Source of the DNA: Candidatus Poribacteria bacterium
GTDB lineage: Bacteria; Poribacteria; WGA-4E; WGA-3G
NCBI GenBank assembly: GCA_028818705.1
Contig: JAPPNJ010000007.1
Span: 1-38,344 of the forward strand
Length of the DNA: 38,344 nucleotides
Reading direction: 5' to 3'
Below, in pieces: positions 24,061 through 34,640 of the stretch. The stretch's first letter is position 1; each line of letters begins with the position of its first letter. The position numbers were made by a program, and so were the translations under genes. The notes below the pieces were generated by a model. The model was not told the DNA's origin, did not search any database, and saw only the letters and a program-made list of their open reading frames with translations.

Positions 24061-26244
24061 CTAACCGCCTGCTTTAACTTCCCGCCGACGCGGATGTAGC
24101 ACAAACTCTGTATATCCGTTCGGGACCTCGCACCCTTTAAAAACCAAGTCTAAAGCCGCTTGGAACGCCACACTCTCGTCGTAATTGGGTGCCATATCCT
24201 GATAATTCGGGTCCCCGGCGTTCTGTTGGTCAACAATCTTTGCTATGCGTTGGAAGGTTTCGGTTATCTGTTCCTTCGTAACGAGCCCGTGGTGGAGCCA
24301 ATTCGCAATATGTTGACTCGAAATCCGTAGGGTCGCCCGATCTTCCATCAAACCGACGTTGTTAATATCAGGTATCTTTGAACAGCCGATACCTTGATCC
24401 ACCCAGCGGACAACATAGCCTAAAATACCTTGGGCGTTGTTATCCAATTCGCGTTGAATCTCATCGGATCGCAGGACGCGTTCTTCTAATAGCGGTGGTG
24501 TCAACAGATCCTCCAAACTGGCGCGCTGCCTCGCGGCCAATTCCTTTATCCAGTTGCCCACGTCAACCCGGTGGTAGTGCATAGCATGCAGCGTTGCAGC
24601 CGTCGGCGATGGGACCCACGCTGTTGTTGCACCCGCCAACGGATGATTCACTTTTGTTTCGACCATCTCCGCCATCTGGTCGGGTTTCGGCCACATCCCT
24701 TTTCCAATCTGAGCCGTTCCGAGCAAAGCGGTTTCAATTCCTATATCAACGTTCCAATCTTCATAAGCCAGCATCCAGGGTTCGTCGCGTATCTCCATTT
24801 TCGGAATCATTGGACCCGCTTCCATGCTCGTATGAATTTCATCACCGGTTCTATCTAAAAACCCAGTGTTAATAAAAACGAGCCGTTCCTGTGCCATCCG
24901 AATTGCCTCTTTAAGGTTGACAGTCGTCCGACGTTCCTCATCCATAATCCCAATCTTAATAGTATTCGTTGGGAGTCCGAGCGCCGACTCAATCCACTCG
25001 AATAACCGTATTGTCATGTCTACTTCTTCGGGTCCATGGAACTTCGGTTTGACGATGTAGATACTGCCCGTTCTACTATTGCTATAGTGACCATTTCCCT
25101 GCAGGTCATGCATAGCGGCAAAGGATGTTACCATGGCATCAAGGATGCCTTCTGGAATTTCTTCACCGTCTGCTGTTGTGACGGCATCTGTGTACATGTG
25201 AGGTCCAACATTCCGGATCAGGAGGAGGCTTCTCCCCGGTAGGGTCAACGTGCTTCCGTCAGGTGCGGTAAACGTCTTATCGGGTGCGAGTCGGCGGGTT
25301 AGCATTTCGCCGCCTTTCTCAAAGGTTGTCTCCAGTGTCCCTTTCATGATACCGTTCCAGTTGCTGTAGACGCGAACTTTATCCGCTGCATCGACTGCAG
25401 AGACGGAATCCTCGCAATCTTGGATGGTTGTGATTGCTGACTCGAGGATAACATCATAGACCCCAGCAGGATGCACTTTTCCAACGGGATGTTCACGGTC
25501 TATTCGGATCTCAATGTGAAGTCCGTGGTTGCGCAGCAGAACAGCACTGAGTTCGCCACTGTTTTCCGTAAAACCCACGAATTTGGAGGGATCTGCTAAG
25601 CCGACCTCACTCCCATCAGCGAGTGTAGCGCGTAATTGTTGCTGGTCATGAACGGTTTTGAGGGCAAATTGCGTAACGTCAGAGAAACTCCCTGTTTCAA
25701 GCCCGGTCATTTCATCTAAAAACTGCTCGGTGTATTCGATGACTTTCTGACCTCGGACCGGGTTATAGGTAGCACTTCGTGTAGCCCCGTCCGATTCATC
25801 AATAACATCAGTGCCGTAGAGTGCGTCATAGAGGCTTCCCCATCGGGCATTCGCCGCATTTAGGGCATAGCGGGCGTTATCGGTCGGTACAACCAATTGC
25901 GGACCTGAGATGAGCGAAATCTCTGTGTCAACATCCTCGGTAATGACAGTAAAATCTCGTCCCTCAGGGAGCAGATAGCCTATGTCGGTAAGAAACGCCT
26001 TATACGCCTCACCGTCGATCGGATCACCTTTACGTGCCAGATGCCAGGCATCAATCTCCTGCTGGAGCGCGTCGCGTTTCTCCAAGAGTGTTTTGTTTTC
26101 TGGTGCGAACTCCACAACGATATCGCTGAGTGCTTTCCAGAAAGCATCTGCTTCTATCCCAGTACCGGGTGCAATCTCATCTCTTATCAATGCATACAAA
26201 TCTTCATCTATGCTGAGGCTACCAATTTCAATCCGATTTCCCAT
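24061..26244 (-). CDS. glcB: Malate synthase G
   Basis: 727 residues from the ATG at 26242-26244 (GGAGA upstream), close to the usual 720-odd. An upstream in-frame ATG at 26385 coincides with the -10 box, so it cannot begin translation. Visible family blocks: [58 protein letters not shown], the conserved [18 protein letters not shown] active-site region, [17 protein letters not shown] and [20 protein letters not shown]. It condenses glyoxylate with acetyl-CoA to malate. No isocitrate lyase or glycolate oxidase gene is in the window. Confidence 0.95.
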   Translation of the reverse strand: MGNRIEIGSLSIDEDLYALIRDEIAPGTGIEADAFWKALSDIVVEFAPENKTLLEKRDALQQEIDAWHLARKGDPIDGEAYKAFLTDIGYLLPEGRDFTVITEDVDTEISLISGPQLVVPTDNARYALNAANARWGSLYDALYGTDVIDESDGATRSATYNPVRGQKVIEYTEQFLDEMTGLETGSFSDVTQFALKTVHDQQQLRATLADGSEVGLADPSKFVGFTENSGELSAVLLRNHGLHIEIRIDREHPVGKVHPAGVYDVILESAITTIQDCEDSVSAVDAADKVRVYSNWNGIMKGTLETTFEKGGEMLTRRLAPDKTFTAPDGSTLTLPGRSLLLIRNVGPHMYTDAVTTADGEEIPEGILDAMVTSFAAMHDLQGNGHYSNSRTGSIYIVKPKFHGPEEVDMTIRLFEWIESALGLPTNTIKIGIMDEERRTTVNLKEAIRMAQERLVFINTGFLDRTGDEIHTSMEAGPMIPKMEIRDEPWMLAYEDWNVDIGIETALLGTAQIGKGMWPKPDQMAEMVETKVNHPLAGATTAWVPSPTAATLHAMHYHRVDVGNWIKELAARQRASLEDLLTPPLLEERVLRSDEIQRELDNNAQGILGYVVRWVDQGIGCSKIPDINNVGLMEDRATLRISSQHIANWLHHGLVTKEQITETFQRIAKIVDQQNAGDPNYQDMAPNYDESVAFQAALDLVFKGCEVPNGYTEFVLHPRRREVKAGG

Positions 26245-26380
26245 ACTCTTTTCTCCATTCCAGGGTGTTGCTTGTAGGTCTCCCATATTGCAAAGGGCAG
26301 GTTGCTTCATTGCCAGGGTCAGATTTCTGTTAACCGATACATCATTGCATCGACAACATACTTTTTTAATTTCGCCATTA

Positions 26381-26409
26381 ATCATAGCAATAGGTTGTTA
26401 GTGTGTCAA
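26381..26409 (-). promoter_or_regulatory. Promoter of glcB
   Basis: TTGACA (26404-26409), 17 bp, TATGAT (26381-26386), with TGC before the -10 box. The leader is about 130 nt; I see no known riboswitch in it. Confidence 0.75.
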
Positions 26410-26453
26410 TTAATTTTTAAAACTAAATGTCCTTAATGCCATTATCATACGAC

Positions 26454-26482
26454 TTGCGAAAATATCGGGCTTGTGTTAAGAT
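26454..26482 (+). promoter_or_regulatory. Possible promoter of thiC
   Basis: TTGCGA (26454-26459), 17 bp, TAAGAT (26477-26482). Each box matches the consensus at four of six positions. The leader would be about 120 nt. Confidence 0.4.
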
Positions 26483-26572
26483 GTTAAACAGACAAGGTAT
26501 CATGTTATATGGAGTGTGATAAAGTATACCACAGAATGACTGACAACAGATGCATAGACCAGATTAACATAA

Positions 26573-28552
<1,980 letters not shown>

Positions 28553-28584
28553 CACAGCGAAACTCGATCCGACTTCAGCCAAGG

Positions 28585-28609
28585 TAGGTGCGGTTTCTAA
28601 CCGCACCTA
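28585..28609. repeat. Perfect palindrome after thiC
   Basis: TAGGTGCGGTT-TCT-AACCGCACCTA, an eleven-base-pair stem with three-base loop and no mismatch. It could end thiC transcription but lacks a T-run. A half-copy (TAGGTGCGGTT) lies at 22098-22108. Confidence 0.6.
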
Positions 28610-28699
28610 ATAGTTCTGTAAGCGGGATACAAGCGCTTTATTTGTCGTCATGCAATGTGAAAGTCGCGTGTGGACTTGCGGGACAATGCGCGTTTGTAT

Positions 28700-28731
28700 T
28701 TTCCACGTGCGATGAATTGCACTACCACGAA
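28700..28731 (+). repeat. Degraded cloverleaf repeat (3-prime part)
   Basis: Keeps the last arm, GTGCGAT-GA-ATTGCAC at 28707-28722 (with one G-T pair), and the TACCACGAA tail. The other arms have decayed. It marks the left edge of the tandem duplication. Confidence 0.5.
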
Positions 28732-28828
28732 TTTATATTTTCAAACAGAGACGAAGCCCGAAATGAAATGGAGAGCGACTCGAATACGAAAACTTTTCAG
28801 TGTCAAACTACGCAATTTCTCCGCAAGG

Positions 28829-28834
28829 TATAAT
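28829..28834 (+). promoter_or_regulatory. -10 box of first Gfo/Idh/MocA gene
   Basis: Perfect TATAAT whose last base is six bases before the ATG at 28841. Transcription would start at or next to the A of ATG. No convincing -35 box. Confidence 0.5.
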
Positions 28835-28840
28835 TAAAAT

Positions 28841-29920
28841 ATGAAAATCGGAATTATTGGCTGTGGAACAATCAGCCGTGCCTATTTTGAGGGGGCACGC
28901 AAAACTGACATCTTAGAAATCAAAGCCTGTGCAGATCTCCGAATGGAAGCGGCGCAGGCACAAGCCGAAAAATATAACGCTCGCGCATGTACCGTCAATG
29001 AACTGCTCACAGACGATGAGATCGAACTCGTCGTTAACTTAACCATTCCCAGAGCACACGTCGAAGTCGGCTTGCAAGTCTTGGAAGCCGGCAAACACGT
29101 CTATAGCGAGAAACCGCTCGGTGTAGACACCAAAAGTGGAAAGCAGCTGATTGACACCGCCGCTAAAAAAGGACTCCGCGTTGGATCGGCACCCGACACC
29201 TTCCTCGGTGCAGGCATCCAGACCTCGCGACAAACACTGGACGCCGGGAAAATCGGCAGACCGATTGCTGGAACTGCGTTTATGTGCGGCCATGGTCACG
29301 AAAGTTGGCATCCGAATCCCGCCTTCTATTACGACATCGGCGGCGGTCCGATGCTGGATATGGGACCTTATTACGTAACAGCACTCGTCAATATCCTCGG
29401 GCCCGTTAAGCGTGTCGCTGCGATTACCACGAAGGCGTTTGAAGAGCGTATCGCAACGAGTCAAGCGGTGCGCGGCTTACGTATCCCCGTCAAAACCACA
29501 ACCCATCTCACCGGCTCAATCGAATTTCAGAACGGCGCAATCATCACAATGATTATGAGCTTCGATATGTGGCGGCACAGTCTCCCTTGTATTGAAATCT
29601 ACGGTGAAACCGGCTCAATGACGGTTCCCGATCCCAACGGATTTGGAGGTCCTGTCCATGTCTGTCCGGCAGGTGGTGATTGGACAGAGGAGGAACTCCC
29701 TTTCCCGAACAACGCTCGGATGATTGGCGTTATTGACATGGTGTCGGCAATCCAATCGGGACGGACGCATCGTGCAAACGGCGCGTTGGCGTATCACGTG
29801 CTTGAGGTGATGTGTGCCTTCGACCAGTCTTCCGAAACAGGGGAACACGTTGAGATAGAAAGCACAACGGAGCGACCTGATCCCGTCCCAACCGGATTGA
29901 AGGAGTGGGAAATAGACTAA
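28841..29920 (+). CDS. Gfo/Idh/MocA family oxidoreductase, copy A
   Basis: 359 residues. The N-terminal NAD(P) fold opens MKIGIIGCGTIS (Gly7-x-Gly9 loop), then ADLRMEAAQAQAEKYNA, and the family motif EKPLG at 90-94 with its catalytic lysine. The C-terminal GFO_IDH_MocA_C domain carries GGGPMLDMGPYYVTALVNILG (aspartate/histidine region of the active site) and GETGSMTVPDPNGFGGP. Such enzymes oxidise or reduce sugars and inositols, or act on glycosides. The next gene is a near-copy with 34 differences in 359 residues by my count. No ribosome-binding site at normal spacing; AAGG is 12 bases away. Confidence 0.92.
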   Translation: MKIGIIGCGTISRAYFEGARKTDILEIKACADLRMEAAQAQAEKYNARACTVNELLTDDEIELVVNLTIPRAHVEVGLQVLEAGKHVYSEKPLGVDTKSGKQLIDTAAKKGLRVGSAPDTFLGAGIQTSRQTLDAGKIGRPIAGTAFMCGHGHESWHPNPAFYYDIGGGPMLDMGPYYVTALVNILGPVKRVAAITTKAFEERIATSQAVRGLRIPVKTTTHLTGSIEFQNGAIITMIMSFDMWRHSLPCIEIYGETGSMTVPDPNGFGGPVHVCPAGGDWTEEELPFPNNARMIGVIDMVSAIQSGRTHRANGALAYHVLEVMCAFDQSSETGEHVEIESTTERPDPVPTGLKEWEID

Positions 29921-29975
29921 GTTTTGGATAGATACCCTATTTGGAGTCTGACCCTTCACTGGCGAGGTTTCGCAG

Positions 29976-30041
29976 TTTGTAGCAGGGCAATTCATTGCCC
30001 GTTTACGTTTTGTGACGTGCGATGAATCGCACTACTACGAA
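29976..30041 (+). repeat. Cloverleaf repeat, complete copy 1
   Basis: 66 bases: outer stem 29976-29984 with 30033-30041 (one mismatch, one G-T), arm 1 at 29985-30000 (GGGCAAT-TC-ATTGCCC), arm 2 at 30001-30016 (bulged), arm 3 at 30017-30032 (GTGCGAT-GA-ATCGCAC). The arms abut with no unpaired bases between them. Confidence 0.75.
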
Positions 30042-30139
30042 TTGATATTTTTAAACCACAGACGAAGCCCAGAATGAAATGGAAGGCGACTCGAATACGA
30101 AAACTTTTCAGTGTCAAACTACGCAATTTCTTCGCAAGG

Positions 30140-30145
30140 TATAAT
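30140..30145 (+). promoter_or_regulatory. -10 box of second Gfo/Idh/MocA gene
   Basis: TATAAT with the same six-base distance to the ATG (30152) as in copy A. Confidence 0.5.
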
Positions 30146-30151
30146 TAAAAA

Positions 30152-31231
30152 ATGAAAATTGGGATTATTGGCTGTGGAAACATCAGCAGCGCCTATTTTG
30201 AAGGTGCCCGTAAAACTGACATATTAGAAATTAAAGCCTGTGCTGATCTCCGAATGGAAGCAGCGCACGCACAAGCCGAAAAATATAACTCCCACGCATA
30301 TAGCGTCGACCAACTCCTTGGAGACAGCGAGATTGAACTCGTGGTGAACCTCACTATTCCCAGAGCACACGTGGACGTTGGTCTTCAAGTCTTGGAAGCG
30401 GGCAAACACGTTTATAGCGAAAAACCGCTCGGTGTAGACACCAAAAGCGGAAAGCAGCTGATTGACACCGCCGCTGAAAAAGGACTCCGCGTCGGATCAG
30501 CACCCGACACTTTCCTCGGCGCAGGCATCCAGACCTCACGGCAAACACTGGATGCAGGAAAGATCGGCAGACCCATTGCCGGCAGCGCGTTCATGTGTGG
30601 GCACGGCCCCGAAGGCTGGCACCCGAATCCCGCATTCTTTTACGACATCGGTGGCGGTCCGATGTTGGATATGGGACCTTACTACGTGACAGCACTTGTG
30701 AATATCCTCGGTCCCGTCAAACGAGTGGCGGCAATTACAACAAAGGGATTTGAAGAACGCATCGCAACGAGCCAAGCCCTGCACGGCTTACGTATCCCTG
30801 TGGAAATTACGACACATCTTACCGGTACACTTGAATTCCAGAACGGCGCGATTATCACGATGATTATGAGTTTCGATATGTGGCAGCACAGTCTTCCCTG
30901 TATCGAAATCTACGGTGAAACCGGCTCAATGACGGTTCCCGATCCCAACGGATTTGGAGGTCCCGTCCATGTCTGTCCGGCAGGCGGCGATTGGGAAGAG
31001 CAGGAAATTCCTTTCCCGAACAACGCTCGGATGATTGGCGTCATTGACATGGTATCCGCTATTCGTTCAGGGCGGACGCACCGCGCAAACGGCGTGTTGG
31101 CATACCATGTGCTGGAGGTGATGCTCGCTTTCGATAAATCTTCTGAAACGGGTGAACATGTTGAGATAGAGAGCACAACGGAACGTCCAGAGCCGGTGCC
31201 GGTCGGTTTGAAGGAGTGGGAAATAGATTAA
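30152..31231 (+). CDS. Gfo/Idh/MocA family oxidoreductase, copy B
   Basis: 359 residues, same length as copy A with no indels and about 90 percent identity. EKPLG at 90-94 and the C-terminal GGGPMLDMGPYY region are unchanged. Differences cluster at residues 47-59 (KYNSHAYSVDQLLGDSE against KYNARACTVNELLTDDE), a helix edge away from the nucleotide loop, with single changes elsewhere such as HES to PEG before WHPNPAF. The conserved frame and catalytic residues suggest both copies are still selected. Substrate unknown. Confidence 0.92.
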   Translation: MKIGIIGCGNISSAYFEGARKTDILEIKACADLRMEAAHAQAEKYNSHAYSVDQLLGDSEIELVVNLTIPRAHVDVGLQVLEAGKHVYSEKPLGVDTKSGKQLIDTAAEKGLRVGSAPDTFLGAGIQTSRQTLDAGKIGRPIAGSAFMCGHGPEGWHPNPAFFYDIGGGPMLDMGPYYVTALVNILGPVKRVAAITTKGFEERIATSQALHGLRIPVEITTHLTGTLEFQNGAIITMIMSFDMWQHSLPCIEIYGETGSMTVPDPNGFGGPVHVCPAGGDWEEQEIPFPNNARMIGVIDMVSAIRSGRTHRANGVLAYHVLEVMLAFDKSSETGEHVEIESTTERPEPVPVGLKEWEID

Positions 31232-31280
31232 ACCGCTCATGGATGGCGTCTCCATACCCTTCGCTGGCGAGGTTTCGGGG

Positions 31281-31345
31281 TTTGTAGTAGGGCAATTCAT
31301 TGCCCGTTGCGTTTTGTAACGTGCGATAAATCGCACTACTACGAA
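31281..31345 (+). repeat. Cloverleaf repeat, complete copy 2
   Basis: 65 bases: outer stem 31281-31289 with 31337-31345 (nine pairs, one G-T), arm 1 at 31290-31305, arm 2 at 31306-31320 (GTTGC-GTTTT-GTAAC, one G-T), arm 3 at 31321-31336. Every base outside the loops is paired. The remaining 84 bases to the next gene show nothing else. Confidence 0.8.
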
Positions 31346-31429
31346 CGGAACGGCTTATAACCGCGTAGATTGGGTTGAACGGTGTTGAAAATCAAAGGGC
31401 AGAATGCCCTGATGGCTGACAACTGATTC

Positions 31430-33322
31430 CTACAAATTAATTGTAATATACGTCTCCACCCGGAACAGAATCGCCACCGTTCCCCAGAAAGTCGTCACCA
31501 CGAATTCACCCAACACAAGACCGAGGAAAAAGGGTGCCGCCTTTCGGAAAGCACCAATCCCACCGTGCTTTGTAATAATCCACTTCGAGATGAAACTTAC
31601 AAATAGAGAAAACCAGAAGAAATTCATCGTGAAAGTGCTGGTAACGGCATAACCCGCTTGATGGAAGGGCATCCACATCCATCTCCCCCGTAGAAAAGCC
31701 AAGAGAATAGCAACAACCGTTCCGACGCTGACTGCACTCAGTACTGCGGTATCGGGACCAGCGGGTTGGACGAGCCTTCTACCGAGCCGACTGAAGGTCT
31801 CTCTGCCTGCCCACGCCGTATAGACACCGTCCTGATACGAGACGTGTAGATATGCCCAGATTGTCGCGAGGATACTGACACCAATCGCGATAATCACTGC
31901 CTTCGCGAAGGTCTTGTTTTCGATGTCGGCACGCTCGGCTATCTTCAAGCCCTCAAGATGGTGCGGCATCAACAGACAGTCATAAGCACGATTAAAAAAG
32001 TAGAGATACGCCAATCCAGTTAGGTTGCTCGCACCGAGTCGTTTTGCGCCGAATACCGAATACATCATTCTATCGGGACCGGCATAATGCTGGTCGTGAA
32101 CGGGTGAACCGAGTTCGGCGCGCATCCGCGTAATCCCTGTTGCCAGACCGAAGAATAACCCAAAGAAGGTCGCGATAACCCACAACGACATCCCCATCTC
32201 ATAGCAGAATCCAATCAGGAACGCAGCACTCACTATCAACCATATCACTGCTGCGCGATAAGAGATCGGTTCGTCCTGATCGGCGAGTGTCGAACGCACA
32301 CCAAACAGCCTGCGGAAAACTTGTGTCAAGTACCGGCGTGCACTCCAGACGGCAATCAGACCGATACCGATATATGCCCCGAAAGACTGCTCCGCGGCAT
32401 ACGGAAATGGTGCCGACAGACCGACTGTGCTGCCTAACACACGGAGCGCTTGCCAATATAGATAAAAGAACCAACAGGAAAATGACAACTCCAACGGCAT
32501 GAAAAAGGCGAGTCCAACGGCGAACGGGTAGATACCGACCGGAAACCACGTGATGGCATTCCACGGACGAACAGTAAAGAAATCGGCGATGTCGTAGGCG
32601 CGGATGCCGCTGAGACGTGGCACTTGTGGGAACAGGTAATTGACCCCATTGAGAAGATCAATCGCAGCGGCGACGCCGAACCCGATCCACATCGCTTTGC
32701 TGCGAAAAAAACCGCTCCTCGGATTCGCCATCGCGAAGGGCAACTGGATCAATGGGTAGCTTAACTTCTCATTCTCCGTCCATTGTCTTCGGAAAATAAA
32801 GTTGATACTCAACATCACTGAAAACAGTGCAGCGAGGAAGAGTCCCCACCACAATAGCGGTGTTCCCCACACCTCAAGGTGTGGGTAGAAAGTGGAGCCC
32901 CCATCAAAGAAGTTTGCCAGCCCGCGTTTATCGGTAACGGATGTCCACGATGGGATATAATGCCAAAATAGGGACTGCCAATCGTTCTCTGGGGTCGCAT
33001 AGGCAAAGGCGTAACTGATAATTGGGAGAAGGATCTGTACGCACATGTGCCCACCGATAGCAGTAGAGAGGCACAACATCACATAGATCGTCAGGAGTTC
33101 GGCAGTGGAAAGCGAGAGTTGCGGCGAGTATTTTTTGGTGAAGCGGTTTATGATGGTCAGCACAAACAGCAGCGTAATGGTGTTATAGAGCAGGGAAATC
33201 ATCGACATGTGTGCGATGTCCCAGCGCAATCCCATCATCTGCCACATGGCGTTGGCTGGAATCAGCAGCAGCCCGATGCAAACCGCTTTTAAACTAAGGG
33301 GAGAGAGTTGGCGTTCACGCAA
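31430..33322 (-). CDS. Large polytopic membrane protein, paralogue 2 (DUF6785/DUF6784-like)
   Basis: 630 residues with many transmembrane segments, homologous to the product of 12460-14379. Shared features include a short N-terminal tail before LLLIP, RRQWTENEKLSYPLIQLPFAM, FFRSKAMWIG, RPWNAITWFPVGIYPFAVGLAFFMPLELSFSCWFFY, TRMRAELGSPVHD and the ending FFLGLVLGEFVVTTFWG. The conserved Asn-Ala-Ile, Arg-x-Glu-Leu-Gly-x-Pro and Glu-x-x-Leu-Ser-Tyr-Pro groups lie at loop edges and may form a functional site. The opening codon is TTG without a visible ribosome-binding site, so the exact start is uncertain. It is single, not in an operon. Confidence 0.8.
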   Translation of the reverse strand: MRERQLSPLSLKAVCIGLLLIPANAMWQMMGLRWDIAHMSMISLLYNTITLLFVLTIINRFTKKYSPQLSLSTAELLTIYVMLCLSTAIGGHMCVQILLPIISYAFAYATPENDWQSLFWHYIPSWTSVTDKRGLANFFDGGSTFYPHLEVWGTPLLWWGLFLAALFSVMLSINFIFRRQWTENEKLSYPLIQLPFAMANPRSGFFRSKAMWIGFGVAAAIDLLNGVNYLFPQVPRLSGIRAYDIADFFTVRPWNAITWFPVGIYPFAVGLAFFMPLELSFSCWFFYLYWQALRVLGSTVGLSAPFPYAAEQSFGAYIGIGLIAVWSARRYLTQVFRRLFGVRSTLADQDEPISYRAAVIWLIVSAAFLIGFCYEMGMSLWVIATFFGLFFGLATGITRMRAELGSPVHDQHYAGPDRMMYSVFGAKRLGASNLTGLAYLYFFNRAYDCLLMPHHLEGLKIAERADIENKTFAKAVIIAIGVSILATIWAYLHVSYQDGVYTAWAGRETFSRLGRRLVQPAGPDTAVLSAVSVGTVVAILLAFLRGRWMWMPFHQAGYAVTSTFTMNFFWFSLFVSFISKWIITKHGGIGAFRKAAPFFLGLVLGEFVVTTFWGTVAILFRVETYITINL

Positions 33323-33328
33323 AGTAGT

Positions 33329-33368
33329 TTTGGGTTTTGAGTTATGGGTTATGGGTTATGAGTTAGAA
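33329..33368. repeat. Short-period imperfect tandem repeat
   Basis: Several units of a GGGTTATG type (GGGTTTTGAGTTATGGGTTATGG... across the stretch), about eight bases each, with decay at the ends. Confidence 0.5.
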
Positions 33369-33533
33369 GTCGGGATTCGGAGATCCTCCTACAGGAATTA
33401 TCGGTTATTGTTGAGTATTGTTTACGGTGTAGACCAGCCCGACGGCACCGGTTTTCTTGTATATTGTGTGCTCCTGCAACGTCAGAGTGATTCGCTCGGA
33501 GGGTTCGGCAATGAGTGGACACCGCCGCCGCAA

Positions 33534-33583
33534 AATCGCACTACTACGAACCAGCCTGTTTGTAGTAGGGTAATTCATTACCC
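33534..33583 (+). repeat. Two truncated cloverleaf repeats, head to tail
   Basis: The 3-prime tail of one copy (ATCGCACTACTACGAA, ending 33550) is followed after eight bases by the 5-prime half of another, with arm 1 as GGGTAAT-TC-ATTACCC at 33568-33583. Against GGGCAAT/ATTGCCC this is a compensatory C-G to T-A change. CTACTACGAA also pairs with TTTGTAGTAG across the junction. Confidence 0.65.
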
Positions 33584-33662
33584 GTCAACTGGATTAAGAA
33601 TCGCGAGCATGAAGAAACACCCAAGCAAAAACACTCGCGCCTACCAATGTATATAAGCAAGG

Positions 33663-34619
33663 CTAACGCCTGAGCGATTCACTGCTTTTGAGATACCGAT
33701 AGAGATCGCTATCCGTCGTCAAAATGAGTTTGGTGCTCTCGTTGGTGGTCTGACGATAGGTTTCAAGGGTCTGGAGAAAGGCGAAAAATTCTGGGTCTTG
33801 ACCGTGTGCTTCGGCATAAATCTGAATGGCTTGTGCATCTGCGTCGCCCTTAATCTGCTCCGCTTCCTTATAGGCTTCAGATTGGATTCGCTCTAACTCC
33901 TTCTGCTTCTGCCCCATGATGTCAGCGGCTTCGCCTGCACCTTCGGATTTGTACTTCTCAGAGATGCGTTGACGCTCTGAAATCATTTGGTCAAAGACCT
34001 TCTGACGGACTTCATCTACATAATTAATTCGTTTTATCTGAACATCGACGAGTTCAATACCGAATTGTGGAACGGTCTCCTGTACCTTCTCAAGGATCAT
34101 ACGTGTAATCTGCTCCCTACCAATCTGAATCTCTTCCAAAGGTTCACCCGTTTGTCCCTCTTCTCCTTCAAGGACTTCCAGATCCAGGCTTAAGACCCGA
34201 TTTGAATCTCGCACGACTTCAATCAAGAGTTGTGCTGTCACCAAATCCCGCGCTGCGGAATCAATAATGTCATCCAAGCGGGACTGCGCAAACTGCTCTG
34301 TGCCGAGTGCCTGATAGAATTTGAGGGCGTCTTTAATACGCCACCGCGCCGTGGTATCCAACCAGATGAATCTTTTGTCCTTTGTCGGAATCTGGTTAGG
34401 GGATCCATCCCACTCAAGTACCCGCTTTTCAAAGCGGTGCACCTGCTGAATAAACGGCGTTTTTATTTTTAACCCAGCCGTGACGATCGGTTGACCAACA
34501 GGACGACCGAACTCGGTAATCACCACCTGTTCACCTTCATGGACTGTGTAAAATAGCCCGGAAGCAAGTAGCACCCCTATAATCGCAATAATAATCACTG
34601 ATATAAGAACTGTTTTCAT
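33663..34619 (-). CDS. hflC: Protease modulator HflC
   Basis: 318 residues. N-terminal signal anchor (about 4-24, VLISVIIIAIIGVLLASGLFYTV), then the SPFH/band-7 domain beginning VHEGEQVVITEFGRPVGQPIVTAGLKIKTPFIQQVHRFEKRV. RINYVDEVRQKVFDQMISERQRISEKYKSEG and GDADAQAIQIYAEAHGQDPEF form the typical coiled C-terminal arm of HflC. With HflK it forms the periplasmic cage around FtsH that limits membrane-protein degradation. It follows hflK by 21 bp. No hflX or ftsH is near. Confidence 0.93.
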   Translation of the reverse strand: MKTVLISVIIIAIIGVLLASGLFYTVHEGEQVVITEFGRPVGQPIVTAGLKIKTPFIQQVHRFEKRVLEWDGSPNQIPTKDKRFIWLDTTARWRIKDALKFYQALGTEQFAQSRLDDIIDSAARDLVTAQLLIEVVRDSNRVLSLDLEVLEGEEGQTGEPLEEIQIGREQITRMILEKVQETVPQFGIELVDVQIKRINYVDEVRQKVFDQMISERQRISEKYKSEGAGEAADIMGQKQKELERIQSEAYKEAEQIKGDADAQAIQIYAEAHGQDPEFFAFLQTLETYRQTTNESTKLILTTDSDLYRYLKSSESLRR

Positions 34620-34640
34620 GGTTCATTCCTCTCTAAAAAA

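Larger units (their letters stand above)
28706..31345 (+). repeat. Tandem duplication, unit about 1.31 kb
   Basis: The upstream region, promoter and oxidoreductase gene at 28706-29920 recur at 30016-31231 with an offset of 1310-1311 bases. Homology covers the roughly 130 bases before each ATG. Cloverleaf repeats stand at the left edge, the junction and the right edge. Confidence 0.85.
33323..33662. other. Gene-free stretch with repeats
   Basis: 340 bases before hflC's end. It holds a short-period repeat at 33329-33368 and truncated cloverleaf units at 33534-33583. No gene is visible in the rest. Confidence 0.6.

Noticed and set aside
26245..26385. 47-residue N-terminal extension of malate synthase G
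   Set aside because: The upstream ATG lies in the -10 box of the TTGACA-17-TATGAT promoter, and the ATG at 26244 has a good ribosome-binding site and gives normal length.
29976..31345. Cloverleaf repeats as tRNA genes
   Set aside because: Arms have seven-base stems with two-base loops; there is no T-loop GTTCRA motif, anticodon loop or seven-base acceptor with CCA. They are repeats, not tRNAs.
28700..33583. Repeats as a CRISPR array
   Set aside because: Copies are over 1 kb apart with genes between them, not regularly spaced by short spacers, and no cas gene is present.
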